A DNA stretch of 64,000 nt, from contig DATKPY010000053.1 in the NCBI GenBank assembly GCA_035523875.1, positions 149,849-213,848 of the forward strand. Direction: 5' to 3'. This stretch comes from JASHUC01 sp035523875 (lineage in GTDB: Bacteria; Pseudomonadota; Gammaproteobacteria; Steroidobacterales; Steroidobacteraceae). Each line of letters opens with the position of its first letter. Position 1 is the stretch's first letter. The notes under the pieces were generated by a model. It was given only the letters and a program-made list of their open reading frames with translations. It was not told the origin of the DNA and did no database searches. This document shows, piece by piece, positions 25,147 to 33,756 of this stretch. The translations under genes and the position numbers were made by a program.

Positions 25147-25887
25147 TTAGCCGCGTCCGATGTATGGCATCTTCGTCGCCATGATCGTCATGAAGAGCAC
25201 GTTCGTATCGAGCGGCAGGCTCGCCATCTGCAGTACGGCGGCTGCGACGTACTTCACGTCCATGAGCGGTTCGGGCGCACGCGAATGCTGCGCGATGCGA
25301 CCGGCGAGCTCGGTGCGCGCGTTACCGATATCGATCTGACCGCAGGCGATGTCGTACTCGCGGCCGTCGAGCGCGGTCGATTTGGTGAGGCCCGTGATTC
25401 CGTGCTTGCTCGCGGTGTACGCAGCCGAGTGCGGCCGCGGCGTGTGTGCGGAGATGGAGCCGTTATTGATGATGCGCCCGCCGCGCGGATTCTGGCTCTT
25501 CATGAGCCTGAAGGCCTCCTGCGTGCAGAGGAACGCCCCGGTCAAGTTGGTCGCAATCACCTGCGCCCACTGCGCGTAGGCCACCTCCTCGAGTCCCACG
25601 GCCGGGCCGGTCACGCCCGCGTTGTTGAAGAGCACATCGAGCCGGCCGAACCGCTGCTGGGTCTGCGTGAAGAGCGCGTGGACGGATGCGGGCTCGGTCA
25701 CATCGGCGACGATCGCGAGCGCGTTGCCGCGAGCCTCGCCCGCGAGTGCCACGGTCTCATCGAGGCTCGCAAGGTGCCGTCCCGCGAGCGCGACGCGCAA
25801 TCCCGCGGCGAGAAACTCGAGCGCGACGGCGCGCCCGATGCCGCTGCCCGCGCCGGTGATGATCGCGACCTTCCCCTCGGTGCTCAT
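25147..25887 (-). CDS. Short-chain dehydrogenase/reductase
   Basis: The 246-residue classical SDR has cofactor motif TGAGSGIG, NNAG, catalytic Ser in NNGSISAHTPRP, and the YTASK motif. GGAGGACGCTC precedes the ATG. With two GSTs downstream it recalls the LigD/LigL (C-alpha dehydrogenase) plus LigE/F/G order of lignin beta-ether breakdown. That is an inference from context only. Confidence 0.85.
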   Translation of the reverse strand: MSTEGKVAIITGAGSGIGRAVALEFLAAGLRVALAGRHLASLDETVALAGEARGNALAIVADVTEPASVHALFTQTQQRFGRLDVLFNNAGVTGPAVGLEEVAYAQWAQVIATNLTGAFLCTQEAFRLMKSQNPRGGRIINNGSISAHTPRPHSAAYTASKHGITGLTKSTALDGREYDIACGQIDIGNARTELAGRIAQHSRAPEPLMDVKYVAAAVLQMASLPLDTNVLFMTIMATKMPYIGRG

Positions 25888-25958
25888 GAGCGTCCTCCGC
25901 GTCTGTGCGCCCGCCTGAGCATTGCCGGACACCCCCTGCGGGGTCAAGCGAGCGCGCG

Positions 25959-25987
25959 TTGCCTCGATTGGCCGCGCGTGGGATACT
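25959..25987 (+). promoter_or_regulatory. Candidate promoter of the ring-cleavage operon
   Basis: TTGCCT at 25959-25964 and GATACT at 25982-25987 are separated by 17 bp, four of six matches each. The predicted transcription start is near 25994, about 36 nt before the first ATG at 26030. Confidence 0.5.
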
Positions 25988-25993
25988 TGCGAT

Positions 25994-26008
25994 GTTAAGT
26001 ACCTCAAC
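25994..26008. promoter_or_regulatory. Candidate HpaR (MarR) operator
   Basis: GTTAAGTACCTCAAC is an imperfect inverted repeat (GTT-N-AG-NNN-CT-N-AAC) lying at the predicted transcription start. A MarR dimer encoded within the operon (29768-30292) could bind it to repress. The match is short and could be chance. Confidence 0.4.
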
Positions 26009-26029
26009 CGTAGGCCGCGAAACCGCCTC

Positions 26030-26440
26030 ATGGCGCACATCCTCATCGAGCACTCCGCAAACCTGCGCGGGCGGCTGGATGTCTCCGCATTCGTGCGTGC
26101 CGTGCACCAGGCGGCGCTCGGCACCGGTATCTTTCCCGTCGGAGGCATGCGCACGCGGGCCTACGAGACCCAAGCGTACGCGATCGCCGATGGTCATCCC
26201 GACAATGCCTTCGTGCACCTCTCGGTGCGCGTCGGGCACGGACGCGACCTCGCGACGCGGCGGAAGGCCTGCGAGGAGATCTTCCGTGCGGCGTGCGACC
26301 ATCTGGGCGAGCTCTTCGAGCGCATACCGCTCGGGATCTCGGTCGAGATGCAGGAGCTCGATCCGCAGTTGAGCTTCAAGAAGAACAACCTGCACGAATA
26401 CGTCAAGCGCCGCCAGGCACGCGGCGCGGCGCAGGCCTGA
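26030..26440 (+). CDS. 5-carboxymethyl-2-hydroxymuconate isomerase-like protein (HpaF family), lacking Pro1
   Basis: The 136-residue protein matches HpaF along its length: HILIEHSANL, TGIFPVGGMRTRAYETQAYAIADG, DNAFVHLSVRVGHGRD and LSFKKNNLHEYVK. Family enzymes isomerise the ring-cleavage product using N-terminal Pro1 as the base (tautomerase superfamily). Here the second codon is GCG, so the mature N-terminus is Ala (MAHILI rather than MPHFI). The active-site region is otherwise kept. It is first in the plus-strand operon and 5 nt before the ALDH start. Confidence 0.85.
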   Translation: MAHILIEHSANLRGRLDVSAFVRAVHQAALGTGIFPVGGMRTRAYETQAYAIADGHPDNAFVHLSVRVGHGRDLATRRKACEEIFRAACDHLGELFERIPLGISVEMQELDPQLSFKKNNLHEYVKRRQARGAAQA

Positions 26441-26445
26441 CGGCC

Positions 26446-27963
<1,518 letters not shown>

Positions 27964-28012
27964 GGAGCCGCGCCGCTGCGCGTGCCCGTGCCACCTTGAG
28001 GAGGGACCGACG

Positions 28013-28924
28013 ATGAGCTTCAGTCTCGGCGATCTCAAGGGCTCGATGCCCCCGCTCGTCACGCCGTTTCGCAACGGAGCGGTGGATTACGACGCCTATG
28101 CGCGCCTGGTCGCCTTCCAGATCGACAACGGCACGCACGGCATCCTGGTGAACGGCACCACCGCCGAGCCCTCGACGCTCACTGTCGAGGAGCGCAACCG
28201 CCTCGTCGAGGTGGCGATCGCGGTGGCCGCCGGGCGCGTGCCGGTCGTCGCGGCGACCGGCTCGCAGTCCCTCGCGGACAGCCGCCGTCTTACCGAGCAC
28301 GCCGCGCGCGCCGGGGCGGATGCCCTGCTCATCGTCACACCCTACTTCCTCAAGCCACCGCAGCGCGGCATCGTCGCCTACTACCTCGAGCTCGCCGCAA
28401 TCGCGCCGCTCCCGTGGATGGTCTACCACATTCCCGGCCGCGCCGCGGTGAGCGTGACCATCGACACGCTGAAGGAGCTCAAGGGGCGCTCGCCCACGTT
28501 CGTCGGCATGAAGCACGCGGTCAACGACTTGGGCTTCGTCTCGGAGTGCTTCGCGGTGCTCGGCGCGGAGTTCAAGATCTTCGTCGGGCTGGAGGAGCTG
28601 AGCTTCCCGATGATGGCGGTGGGCGCCTGCGGACTGATGAACGCCGTCGGAAATCTGCAGCCACGGCTGCTCGCGGAGCTCTGCGAGGCGGTCTGGCGCA
28701 ACGACTTGAAGCGCGCGCGCGAGCTCCATCGGCGACTATTCGAGCTCAACCAGGCGGTGTTCTTCGACACCAACCCGATCCCGATCAAGTACATGATGCG
28801 CCGCCTCGGGCTCCTCGCGACCAACGAGCACCGCCTGCCGATGGTGCCGGCCACCGTCGAGCTCGAGCGCCGGCTCGATGGCGTGCTCGAGCGCGCGGGG
28901 CTGATCGCGGAGCGTGCCGCGTGA
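28013..28924 (+). CDS. DapA-family (dihydrodipicolinate synthase-like) lyase
   Basis: The 303-residue TIM-barrel aldolase has a strong GAGGAGGG site. Tyr138 (VYHIPGR) and Schiff-base Lys167 (GMKHAV) are present, as in DapA and pyruvate aldolases. In this catabolic operon it more likely cleaves or forms a pyruvate-derived intermediate than makes lysine precursors. It could replace the HpaI aldolase, which is absent (inference). Similar dapA-like genes occur in some hpa clusters. Confidence 0.88.
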   Translation: MSFSLGDLKGSMPPLVTPFRNGAVDYDAYARLVAFQIDNGTHGILVNGTTAEPSTLTVEERNRLVEVAIAVAAGRVPVVAATGSQSLADSRRLTEHAARAGADALLIVTPYFLKPPQRGIVAYYLELAAIAPLPWMVYHIPGRAAVSVTIDTLKELKGRSPTFVGMKHAVNDLGFVSECFAVLGAEFKIFVGLEELSFPMMAVGACGLMNAVGNLQPRLLAELCEAVWRNDLKRARELHRRLFELNQAVFFDTNPIPIKYMMRRLGLLATNEHRLPMVPATVELERRLDGVLERAGLIAERAA

Positions 28925-29778
28925 GACTGCTCAATTTCGCCGTCGGTGGCCGCCGCTCCTGCGGCGCGCTCGCCGCCGGCGGCATCATCGACCTCGGAGC
29001 GCGGCTCAACACCCCGGCCCCGGACCTCACGAGCGTGATCCGCGCCGGGCTCATCGCACCGGCGCACACCCTCGCGCAGGCCGGGACGTGCGACTACCGC
29101 CTCGAGGAGGTGAAGATCCTGAGCCCGGCGGGCTACACGCGCTACTTCTGCATCGGCGTCAATTACCCCGAGCGCAATGAGGAGTACCGCGACGGAAGCG
29201 AGCGGCCGCGCTATCCGAGCGTGTTCATGCGCACGCATACATCTCTCACCGCGCACGAGGAGCCGCTGCTGCGGCCGCGCGAGTCCGAGCAGCTCGACTA
29301 CGAGGGGGAAATCGTCGTCGTCATCGGCCGCGGCGGCAGGCGGATCCCCGAGACGCAGGCGCTCGCCCACGTGCTCGGCGTGACCTGCGGCAACGAGGGG
29401 TCGGTGCGCGACTGGCTGCGACATGCGAAATTCAACGTCACGCAGGGAAAGAACTTCGACCGCTCCGGGTCGCTCGGCCCCTGGATCGTCACGCTCGACG
29501 AGCTCGCCCCGGGGCCGCTGCGCCTCACCACGCGGGTCAACGGCGAGGTGCGCCAGGACGACTCGAGCGACCGCATGGTCTTCTCCATTTCCTTCCTCAT
29601 TGCCTATCTCTCGAGCTTCTGCACCCTCGAGCCCGGAGACGTGATCTTCTCCGGCACTCCGAGCGGAGCCGGCGCGCGCTTCGACCCCCCGCGCTACCTG
29701 CGGCCCGGCGATGTGGTGGAAGTCGAGGTTTCGGGAGTCGGGGTGCTGCGCAACGCGGTGAGCGACGATGCGCTCTAG
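28921..29778 (+). CDS. hpaG: Fumarylacetoacetate hydrolase-family protein, HpaG-like
   Basis: The 285-residue protein starts at a GTG overlapping the previous stop (GTGA). The FAH domain begins near residue 75 (FCIGVNYPERNEEY) and has the metal site DYEGEIVVVIG, NDWLR-like RDWLRHAKFNVTQGKN, and the C-terminal GDVIFSGTPSGAG. HpaG-type enzymes decarboxylate and isomerise the oxidised ring-cleavage product. HpaG in E. coli is a two-domain fusion; this is the single-domain form. Confidence 0.87.
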   Translation: MRLLNFAVGGRRSCGALAAGGIIDLGARLNTPAPDLTSVIRAGLIAPAHTLAQAGTCDYRLEEVKILSPAGYTRYFCIGVNYPERNEEYRDGSERPRYPSVFMRTHTSLTAHEEPLLRPRESEQLDYEGEIVVVIGRGGRRIPETQALAHVLGVTCGNEGSVRDWLRHAKFNVTQGKNFDRSGSLGPWIVTLDELAPGPLRLTTRVNGEVRQDDSSDRMVFSISFLIAYLSSFCTLEPGDVIFSGTPSGAGARFDPPRYLRPGDVVEVEVSGVGVLRNAVSDDAL

Positions 29779-30292
29779 GAGCGCGCAGGCACCAATGCGT
29801 GCATTCGCGAGCTCGCTGCCGATGGCGCTCCTGAGCGCGCGCGAGTCGGTGATGCGCCGCTTCCGTCCTTCCTTGCGCCGGCACTCGGTCACCGAGCAGC
29901 AGTGGCGCGTGCTGCGCGCGCTCGCCGGCCACCGTGGCATCGAGCTCGCGGAGCTCGCCGCGCGCACCTGCTTGCTGCCGCCCAGCCTCTCGCGCATCCT
30001 GCCCGACCTCGAGCGCCGCGGACTCGTTGCGCGCGCGCCCGTCGCCGCGGATATGCGCCGCTCGAGCGCCTCGCTCACCGCCGAGGGCGTGAGGCTCATC
30101 GCCGCGCATGCGCCGGAGTCGGAGGCGATCTATCGAGCGATCGAGGACCGTTTCGGTCCCGAGCGCCTGCGGTACCTGCTCGGCCTGCTGCGCGAGCTCG
30201 AAGAGGCTGCCGCGCCGCCCACACGCGCGGTCCAGGCAATCGCCCGGCGCGCACCCCGATCAACGGGAGCAAATGACCGGAGCGCACGATGA
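29768..30292 (+). CDS. hpaR: MarR-family regulator, HpaR-like
   Basis: The 174-residue protein has the MarR winged helix (SVTEQQWRVLRALAGHRGIELAELAARTCLLPPSLSRILPDLERRG spans residues 40-85). The LPPSLSRILPDLE recognition helix is typical of HpaR, repressor of homoprotocatechuate degradation. The start overlaps the FAH gene by 11 nt; an ATG at 29795 is an alternative. It sits inside the operon it probably controls, and may bind the repeat at 25994-26008. Confidence 0.87.
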   Translation: MRSRSAQAPMRAFASSLPMALLSARESVMRRFRPSLRRHSVTEQQWRVLRALAGHRGIELAELAARTCLLPPSLSRILPDLERRGLVARAPVAADMRRSSASLTAEGVRLIAAHAPESEAIYRAIEDRFGPERLRYLLGLLRELEEAAAPPTRAVQAIARRAPRSTGANDRSAR

Positions 30293-30597
30293 GCCTGTAC
30301 TACGTCCAGAAACTTCTCTTCGAGCTCAACCGCGACCCCGCCGTGCGCCGCCAGTACGAGGAGAACTTCGATGGGCTCTTGAGGAGCTATGCCCTCACGG
30401 AGGAGGAGCTCAATGCCATTCGCGAGCCCGACATCGGTCTGCTCTACGTGATGGGCGTCAACGGGCAGCTGCTCATGCATTATGCGGCGCTGCGCGGCTT
30501 CGAATGGGACGCCTACATCGCCGCGATGCGCGCGGGCGAGAGTCGTTACGGTCCGGTGCGCACCGGTCTCTACAAGCGTGCCGGCCAGAGCACATGA
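30289..30597 (+). CDS. ligA: Extradiol dioxygenase small subunit, LigA-like
   Basis: The 102-residue protein is an all-helical LigA-domain subunit (VQKLLFELNRDPAVRRQY, LTEEELNAI, and GVNGQLLMHYAALRGFEWDAY). In protocatechuate 4,5-dioxygenase LigA caps the active site of LigB. It overlaps the regulator stop (ATGA) and the LigB start (ATGA), so subunit ratio is set by coupling. Confidence 0.88.
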   Translation: MSLYYVQKLLFELNRDPAVRRQYEENFDGLLRSYALTEEELNAIREPDIGLLYVMGVNGQLLMHYAALRGFEWDAYIAAMRAGESRYGPVRTGLYKRAGQST

Positions 30598-31439
30598 GCC
30601 TCGTGTTCGCCGGAGCCCTGAGCCACGCTCCCGGAATCACCGGACGGGCCGGACGCGCCGATCCCGCGCTGCGCGACGCGTTCTACGCGAGCCTCGCGCG
30701 CATGCGCGCCGCGCTCGAGGCCGAGCGCCCGGACGCCCTCGTCGTCATCGGTGCGGAGCACTTCGCGAACTTCTTCATGAACAACATGCCCTCGCTCTGC
30801 GTCGGCATGGCGGATTGGTACGACGGCCCGATCGAGGACGCGGGCTGGCTCGGCATCGAGCGCACGCGGGTGCCCGGTGCCCCGGAGCTTTCCGAGCGGC
30901 TCGTGACGGCGATGATGAACGAAGTGGACCTCGCCTACGCGCAGGAGTGGAAATTCGACCACGGCATCATGGTGCCGCTCCATTTCCTCACCCCCCGCTA
31001 CGCGCTGCCCGTGATTCCGGTGAACATCAACTGCCAGGGCCCGCCGCTCATCCCGTTGCATCGCGCTTGGGCGTTCGGCCAGGCGCTGCGCCACGCCTGC
31101 GATGCGGCGCCGGAGCGCATCGCCGTGGTCGCAACGGGCGGCATCTCCCATTGGCCGGCCACACCGGACTCGGGCAAGATCAACGAGCCCTGGGATCGGG
31201 CGTTCCTCGAGCGATTCCTCGACAACCGTCGCGCCGAGCTGCTCGCCTACGGCGACGCCGAGACCTACCGTGACGCCGGACAGGGAGGCTTCGAGATCCG
31301 CACCTTCATCGCGCTCGCCGGTTGCACCGAAGGCAGCAAGGGCGAGCTGTGGTTCTATGCCCCGATTCCGATCTTCGCGGTCGGGTGCACGGTGGCCGTC
31401 GTGCGCCTCGCACCGCAGGTAAGACCATGCCGGGATTAG
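30594..31439 (+). CDS. ligB: Class III extradiol ring-cleavage dioxygenase, LigB-like
   Basis: The 281-residue catalytic subunit has iron ligands His11 (LSHAPG), His56 (GAEHFANFF) and probably Glu234 (GGFEIRTF). The catalytic His186 is in GGISHWP. It opens a catechol ring next to a hydroxyl using Fe(II) and oxygen. The adjacent HpaE/F/G-like genes suggest a homoprotocatechuate-like substrate, while the LigA partner is more typical of protocatechuate or gallate enzymes. The stop lies 13 nt inside the next gene. Confidence 0.88.
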   Translation: MSLVFAGALSHAPGITGRAGRADPALRDAFYASLARMRAALEAERPDALVVIGAEHFANFFMNNMPSLCVGMADWYDGPIEDAGWLGIERTRVPGAPELSERLVTAMMNEVDLAYAQEWKFDHGIMVPLHFLTPRYALPVIPVNINCQGPPLIPLHRAWAFGQALRHACDAAPERIAVVATGGISHWPATPDSGKINEPWDRAFLERFLDNRRAELLAYGDAETYRDAGQGGFEIRTFIALAGCTEGSKGELWFYAPIPIFAVGCTVAVVRLAPQVRPCRD

Positions 31440-32233
31440 AGCCCGCTCCGTTCGAGGCCTACGCCATCCGCTACGCGACCGTGGCGCGCCGCGGCGCGGA
31501 GAACTTCATCGGCGGCGACCCGCACGAGAGCGCCACGCGCATGGATTACTTCGTGTGGCTCGCGCGGCGCGGCTCGCAGGCGATCGTCATCGACACGGGG
31601 TTCAACGCCGAGGCCGCGCGGCGCCGGCGCCGCGAGTTTCTGCGCTCGCCCGTCGAGGGACTGCGCCTGCTCGGTGTCGATGCGGCGAGCGTCACCGAGG
31701 TCATCGTCACGCACCTGCACTACGATCACATCGGAAACTTCGAGCTCTTCCCGCGCGCGCGCTTTCACCTGCAGGATGCCGAGATGGCATACGCGACCGG
31801 CCGCTACATGGCGACCGAGTTCTTCGCGGCCGCCTACGAGCCCGAGGAGATCCTGGCGATGGTGCGCAACGTCTACGCCGGCCGGGTGTGCTTCCATGCA
31901 GGCGATGCCGAGATCGCATCCGGCCTCACCGTGCACCTGATCGGCGGACACACCCGTGGCCTGCAGGTCGTGCGCGTCTGGACCCGCATCGGGTGGCTCG
32001 TGCTCGCCTCGGACGCGAGCCACTACCTCGCCAACATGGGCGAGGGCCGTCCGTTCCCGGTGGTCGCCGATGTGACCGCGATGGTCGACGGCTGGCGGCG
32101 CGTGCGCGAGCTCGCCTCCGCGCCCCAGCACGTCATTCCCGGACACGATCCGGCGGTGATGGAGCGCTACGCGGCGCCGAGCCCCGCCCTCGAGGGGATC
32201 GCGGTGCGACTGGACGCCGAACCGGCCGGCTGA
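31427..32233 (+). CDS. Metallo-beta-lactamase-fold hydrolase, lactonase-like
   Basis: The 268-residue protein carries HLHYDHIGNFE (HxHxDH) near residue 102, then GGHTRG, the bridging Asp in ASDASHY, and GHDP. This is the AiiA/AttM-type lactonase pattern. In a meta-cleavage operon it may open lactones or pyrones formed from ring-cleavage products, rather than quench quorum signals (inference). It overlaps ligB by 13 nt. Confidence 0.85.
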   Translation: MPGLEPAPFEAYAIRYATVARRGAENFIGGDPHESATRMDYFVWLARRGSQAIVIDTGFNAEAARRRRREFLRSPVEGLRLLGVDAASVTEVIVTHLHYDHIGNFELFPRARFHLQDAEMAYATGRYMATEFFAAAYEPEEILAMVRNVYAGRVCFHAGDAEIASGLTVHLIGGHTRGLQVVRVWTRIGWLVLASDASHYLANMGEGRPFPVVADVTAMVDGWRRVRELASAPQHVIPGHDPAVMERYAAPSPALEGIAVRLDAEPAG

Positions 32234-32283
32234 GAAGCTCTGACGCAGCAGCGGCGGCGCGTGCGGCATGCGGGAGACGACTC

Positions 32284-33087
32284 ATGGCGACACTCGAGGA
32301 TCGCGGGCAGACGCCTCCGAAGGGCTTCAAACGCCACGAGTACGCCGTCAACGGCGTGCGCACGGTGGTGTACGCGGGCGGTCAGGGCCGGCCGATCGTC
32401 TACTGGCACGGCGCCGGATCGTGGCACGGCATCGATTTCGCGCGCCCCTGGAGCGAGCGCTTCAAGGTGCTCGCGCCGTTCCATCCGGGGTTCGGCGAGT
32501 CCGGCGATGACCCTGCGATGGACTCGATGAGCGAGTATCTGCTGCACTATCTAGACCTCTTCGATCAACTCAATCTGCAGCAGTTCGACCTCGTCGGCTT
32601 CTCCCTCGGCGGCTGGATGGCCGCGGAGTTCGCGGTCGCTCACACCCAACGCGTCCGCAAGCTCGTCCTCGTCGCCCCGGCGGGCCTGCCCGATCCGGCT
32701 CATCCGAGCCCGCCGATCGGCTCCTGGTCGCTCGAGGAGATGTACGCACACCTCGCGAGCGACCGCGCGGTGCTCGAGCCGTATCTGCCGCGCGGGCCGG
32801 AGGCAGAGGAGCTCCATGCGGAGCAAATTGCGCGCGAGATGCGCTCGAGCGCGCGGCTCGCGGCGCAAGGGCCGTACAACCCGCGGCTCTCACGCTGGCT
32901 GCATCGGCTCACGATGCCCACGCTCCTCGTTTGGTCGAAGGCGGATCGCATCGCGCCGGTCGGCCGCGCGATGCAATGGATGGAGCGGCTGCCGAACGCC
33001 AAGCTCGCCCTCTACGAGCACGCCGGTCACCTGGTGCTCGATGAGCTCGAGGAAGCGCGCGACGACGTTGCGCGATTTCTCGCTTGA
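32284..33087 (+). CDS. Alpha/beta hydrolase
   Basis: The 267-residue protein has oxyanion HG (WHGAG), nucleophile Ser107 in GFSLGG, an acid Asp in WSKADRIAP and the catalytic His in HAGHLV. It resembles C-C bond hydrolases of meta-cleavage pathways and related esterases. It begins 50 nt after the lactonase-like gene and ends in a TTGA/TGAGG junction with the next small gene. Confidence 0.85.
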   Translation: MATLEDRGQTPPKGFKRHEYAVNGVRTVVYAGGQGRPIVYWHGAGSWHGIDFARPWSERFKVLAPFHPGFGESGDDPAMDSMSEYLLHYLDLFDQLNLQQFDLVGFSLGGWMAAEFAVAHTQRVRKLVLVAPAGLPDPAHPSPPIGSWSLEEMYAHLASDRAVLEPYLPRGPEAEELHAEQIAREMRSSARLAAQGPYNPRLSRWLHRLTMPTLLVWSKADRIAPVGRAMQWMERLPNAKLALYEHAGHLVLDELEEARDDVARFLA

Positions 33088-33089
33088 GG

Positions 33090-33317
33090 ATGCTGCCGCA
33101 CGTGCGACTCTACGATCAGAACGGCGGCGAGCTCATGCGCATCGAGTCGCTCGAGCGCGATGGAAGCGAGCTCATCATCAGGGGCAAGGTCTTCGGCGCG
33201 ATGCCCCTCACCGCGCGGCTGCGGCCCGAGGAGACCCGCGCTCTGTGGAGGCTTCTCAACACCCGCACGCTCCTGTTCGTGCTCACGATGCCCTTCCGGC
33301 GGCGCCGCGCCTCGTGA
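33090..33317 (+). CDS. Small protein of unknown function
   Basis: The 75-residue frame (ATG at 33090, or TTG at 33084 overlapping the hydrolase stop) contains LYDQNGGELMRIESLERDGSE-type beta segments (residues 7-27) and a basic C-terminus (MPFRRRRAS). It looks like a small cytoplasmic protein and I do not recognise it. The direct overlap with the hydrolase suggests it belongs to the operon as its last member. Confidence 0.6.
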   Translation: MLPHVRLYDQNGGELMRIESLERDGSELIIRGKVFGAMPLTARLRPEETRALWRLLNTRTLLFVLTMPFRRRRAS

Positions 33318-33756
33318 GCCGGGAGCCCGTGGTAGCGCTCCCGTCGGGATCCATCGCCGCCGGCCGCCGCGCGGCCCTCGCGTTGTGGATGAGCAACGCC
33401 AGGGCGCCCAGGCGGTTGCAGATCAAGGACGCCCGTCGCGGTGAGGCATTCGCATGTGGCACGCGCGACACGTCCTTTCCCATCGCCCGGTCGCGCATGG
33501 TCCGCTGCAACTGGCGCCTCCCCTCAGGGCTCAACCGGTCGGCTGTTGCGCAAACGCGAAGGGCAGTCGTGACCGCGTCTGCTTGATGCACCGCTTCGCC
33601 CACGCACATGCGCGCCCGCGTTGTGAAATATTGACAGTGACACTTCGTGCCAGCTACGCTGCTGCCGTATTTCTCCACGGAAAAAGAACTCGATCCAAAA
33701 GGGAAAATAACTAGCAACAGTGGTTCACACCGCGAAGCCTCAGAGGGGAAACTGCG
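33318..33756 (+). other. 440-bp non-coding region before the TonB receptor
   Basis: This stretch separates the ring-cleavage operon from the receptor gene. Its right part (33621-33750) is clearly less GC-rich than the surroundings and holds a probable promoter. The left part has an open frame of 90 codons (33314-33586, GTG overlapping the previous stop) with no recognisable features. No terminator with a T-run was seen. Confidence 0.6.
33631..33660 (+). promoter_or_regulatory. Candidate sigma-70 promoter of the TonB receptor gene
   Basis: TTGACA at 33631-33636 and TACGCT at 33655-33660 are 18 bp apart, in a local A/T-rich patch. The predicted leader is about 90 nt and ends with AGAGGGG 10 nt before the ATG at 33757. 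Confidence 0.5.

Noticed and set aside
33453..33470. TGGCACGCGCGACACG, a possible -24/-12 element
   Set aside because: The -12 half lacks the TTGC sequence.
33314..33586. 90-codon frame starting at a GTG overlapping the stop of the small gene
   Set aside because: No recognisable features, Arg/Ala-rich like chance frames, and the region is otherwise a promoter region. It cannot be fully excluded.
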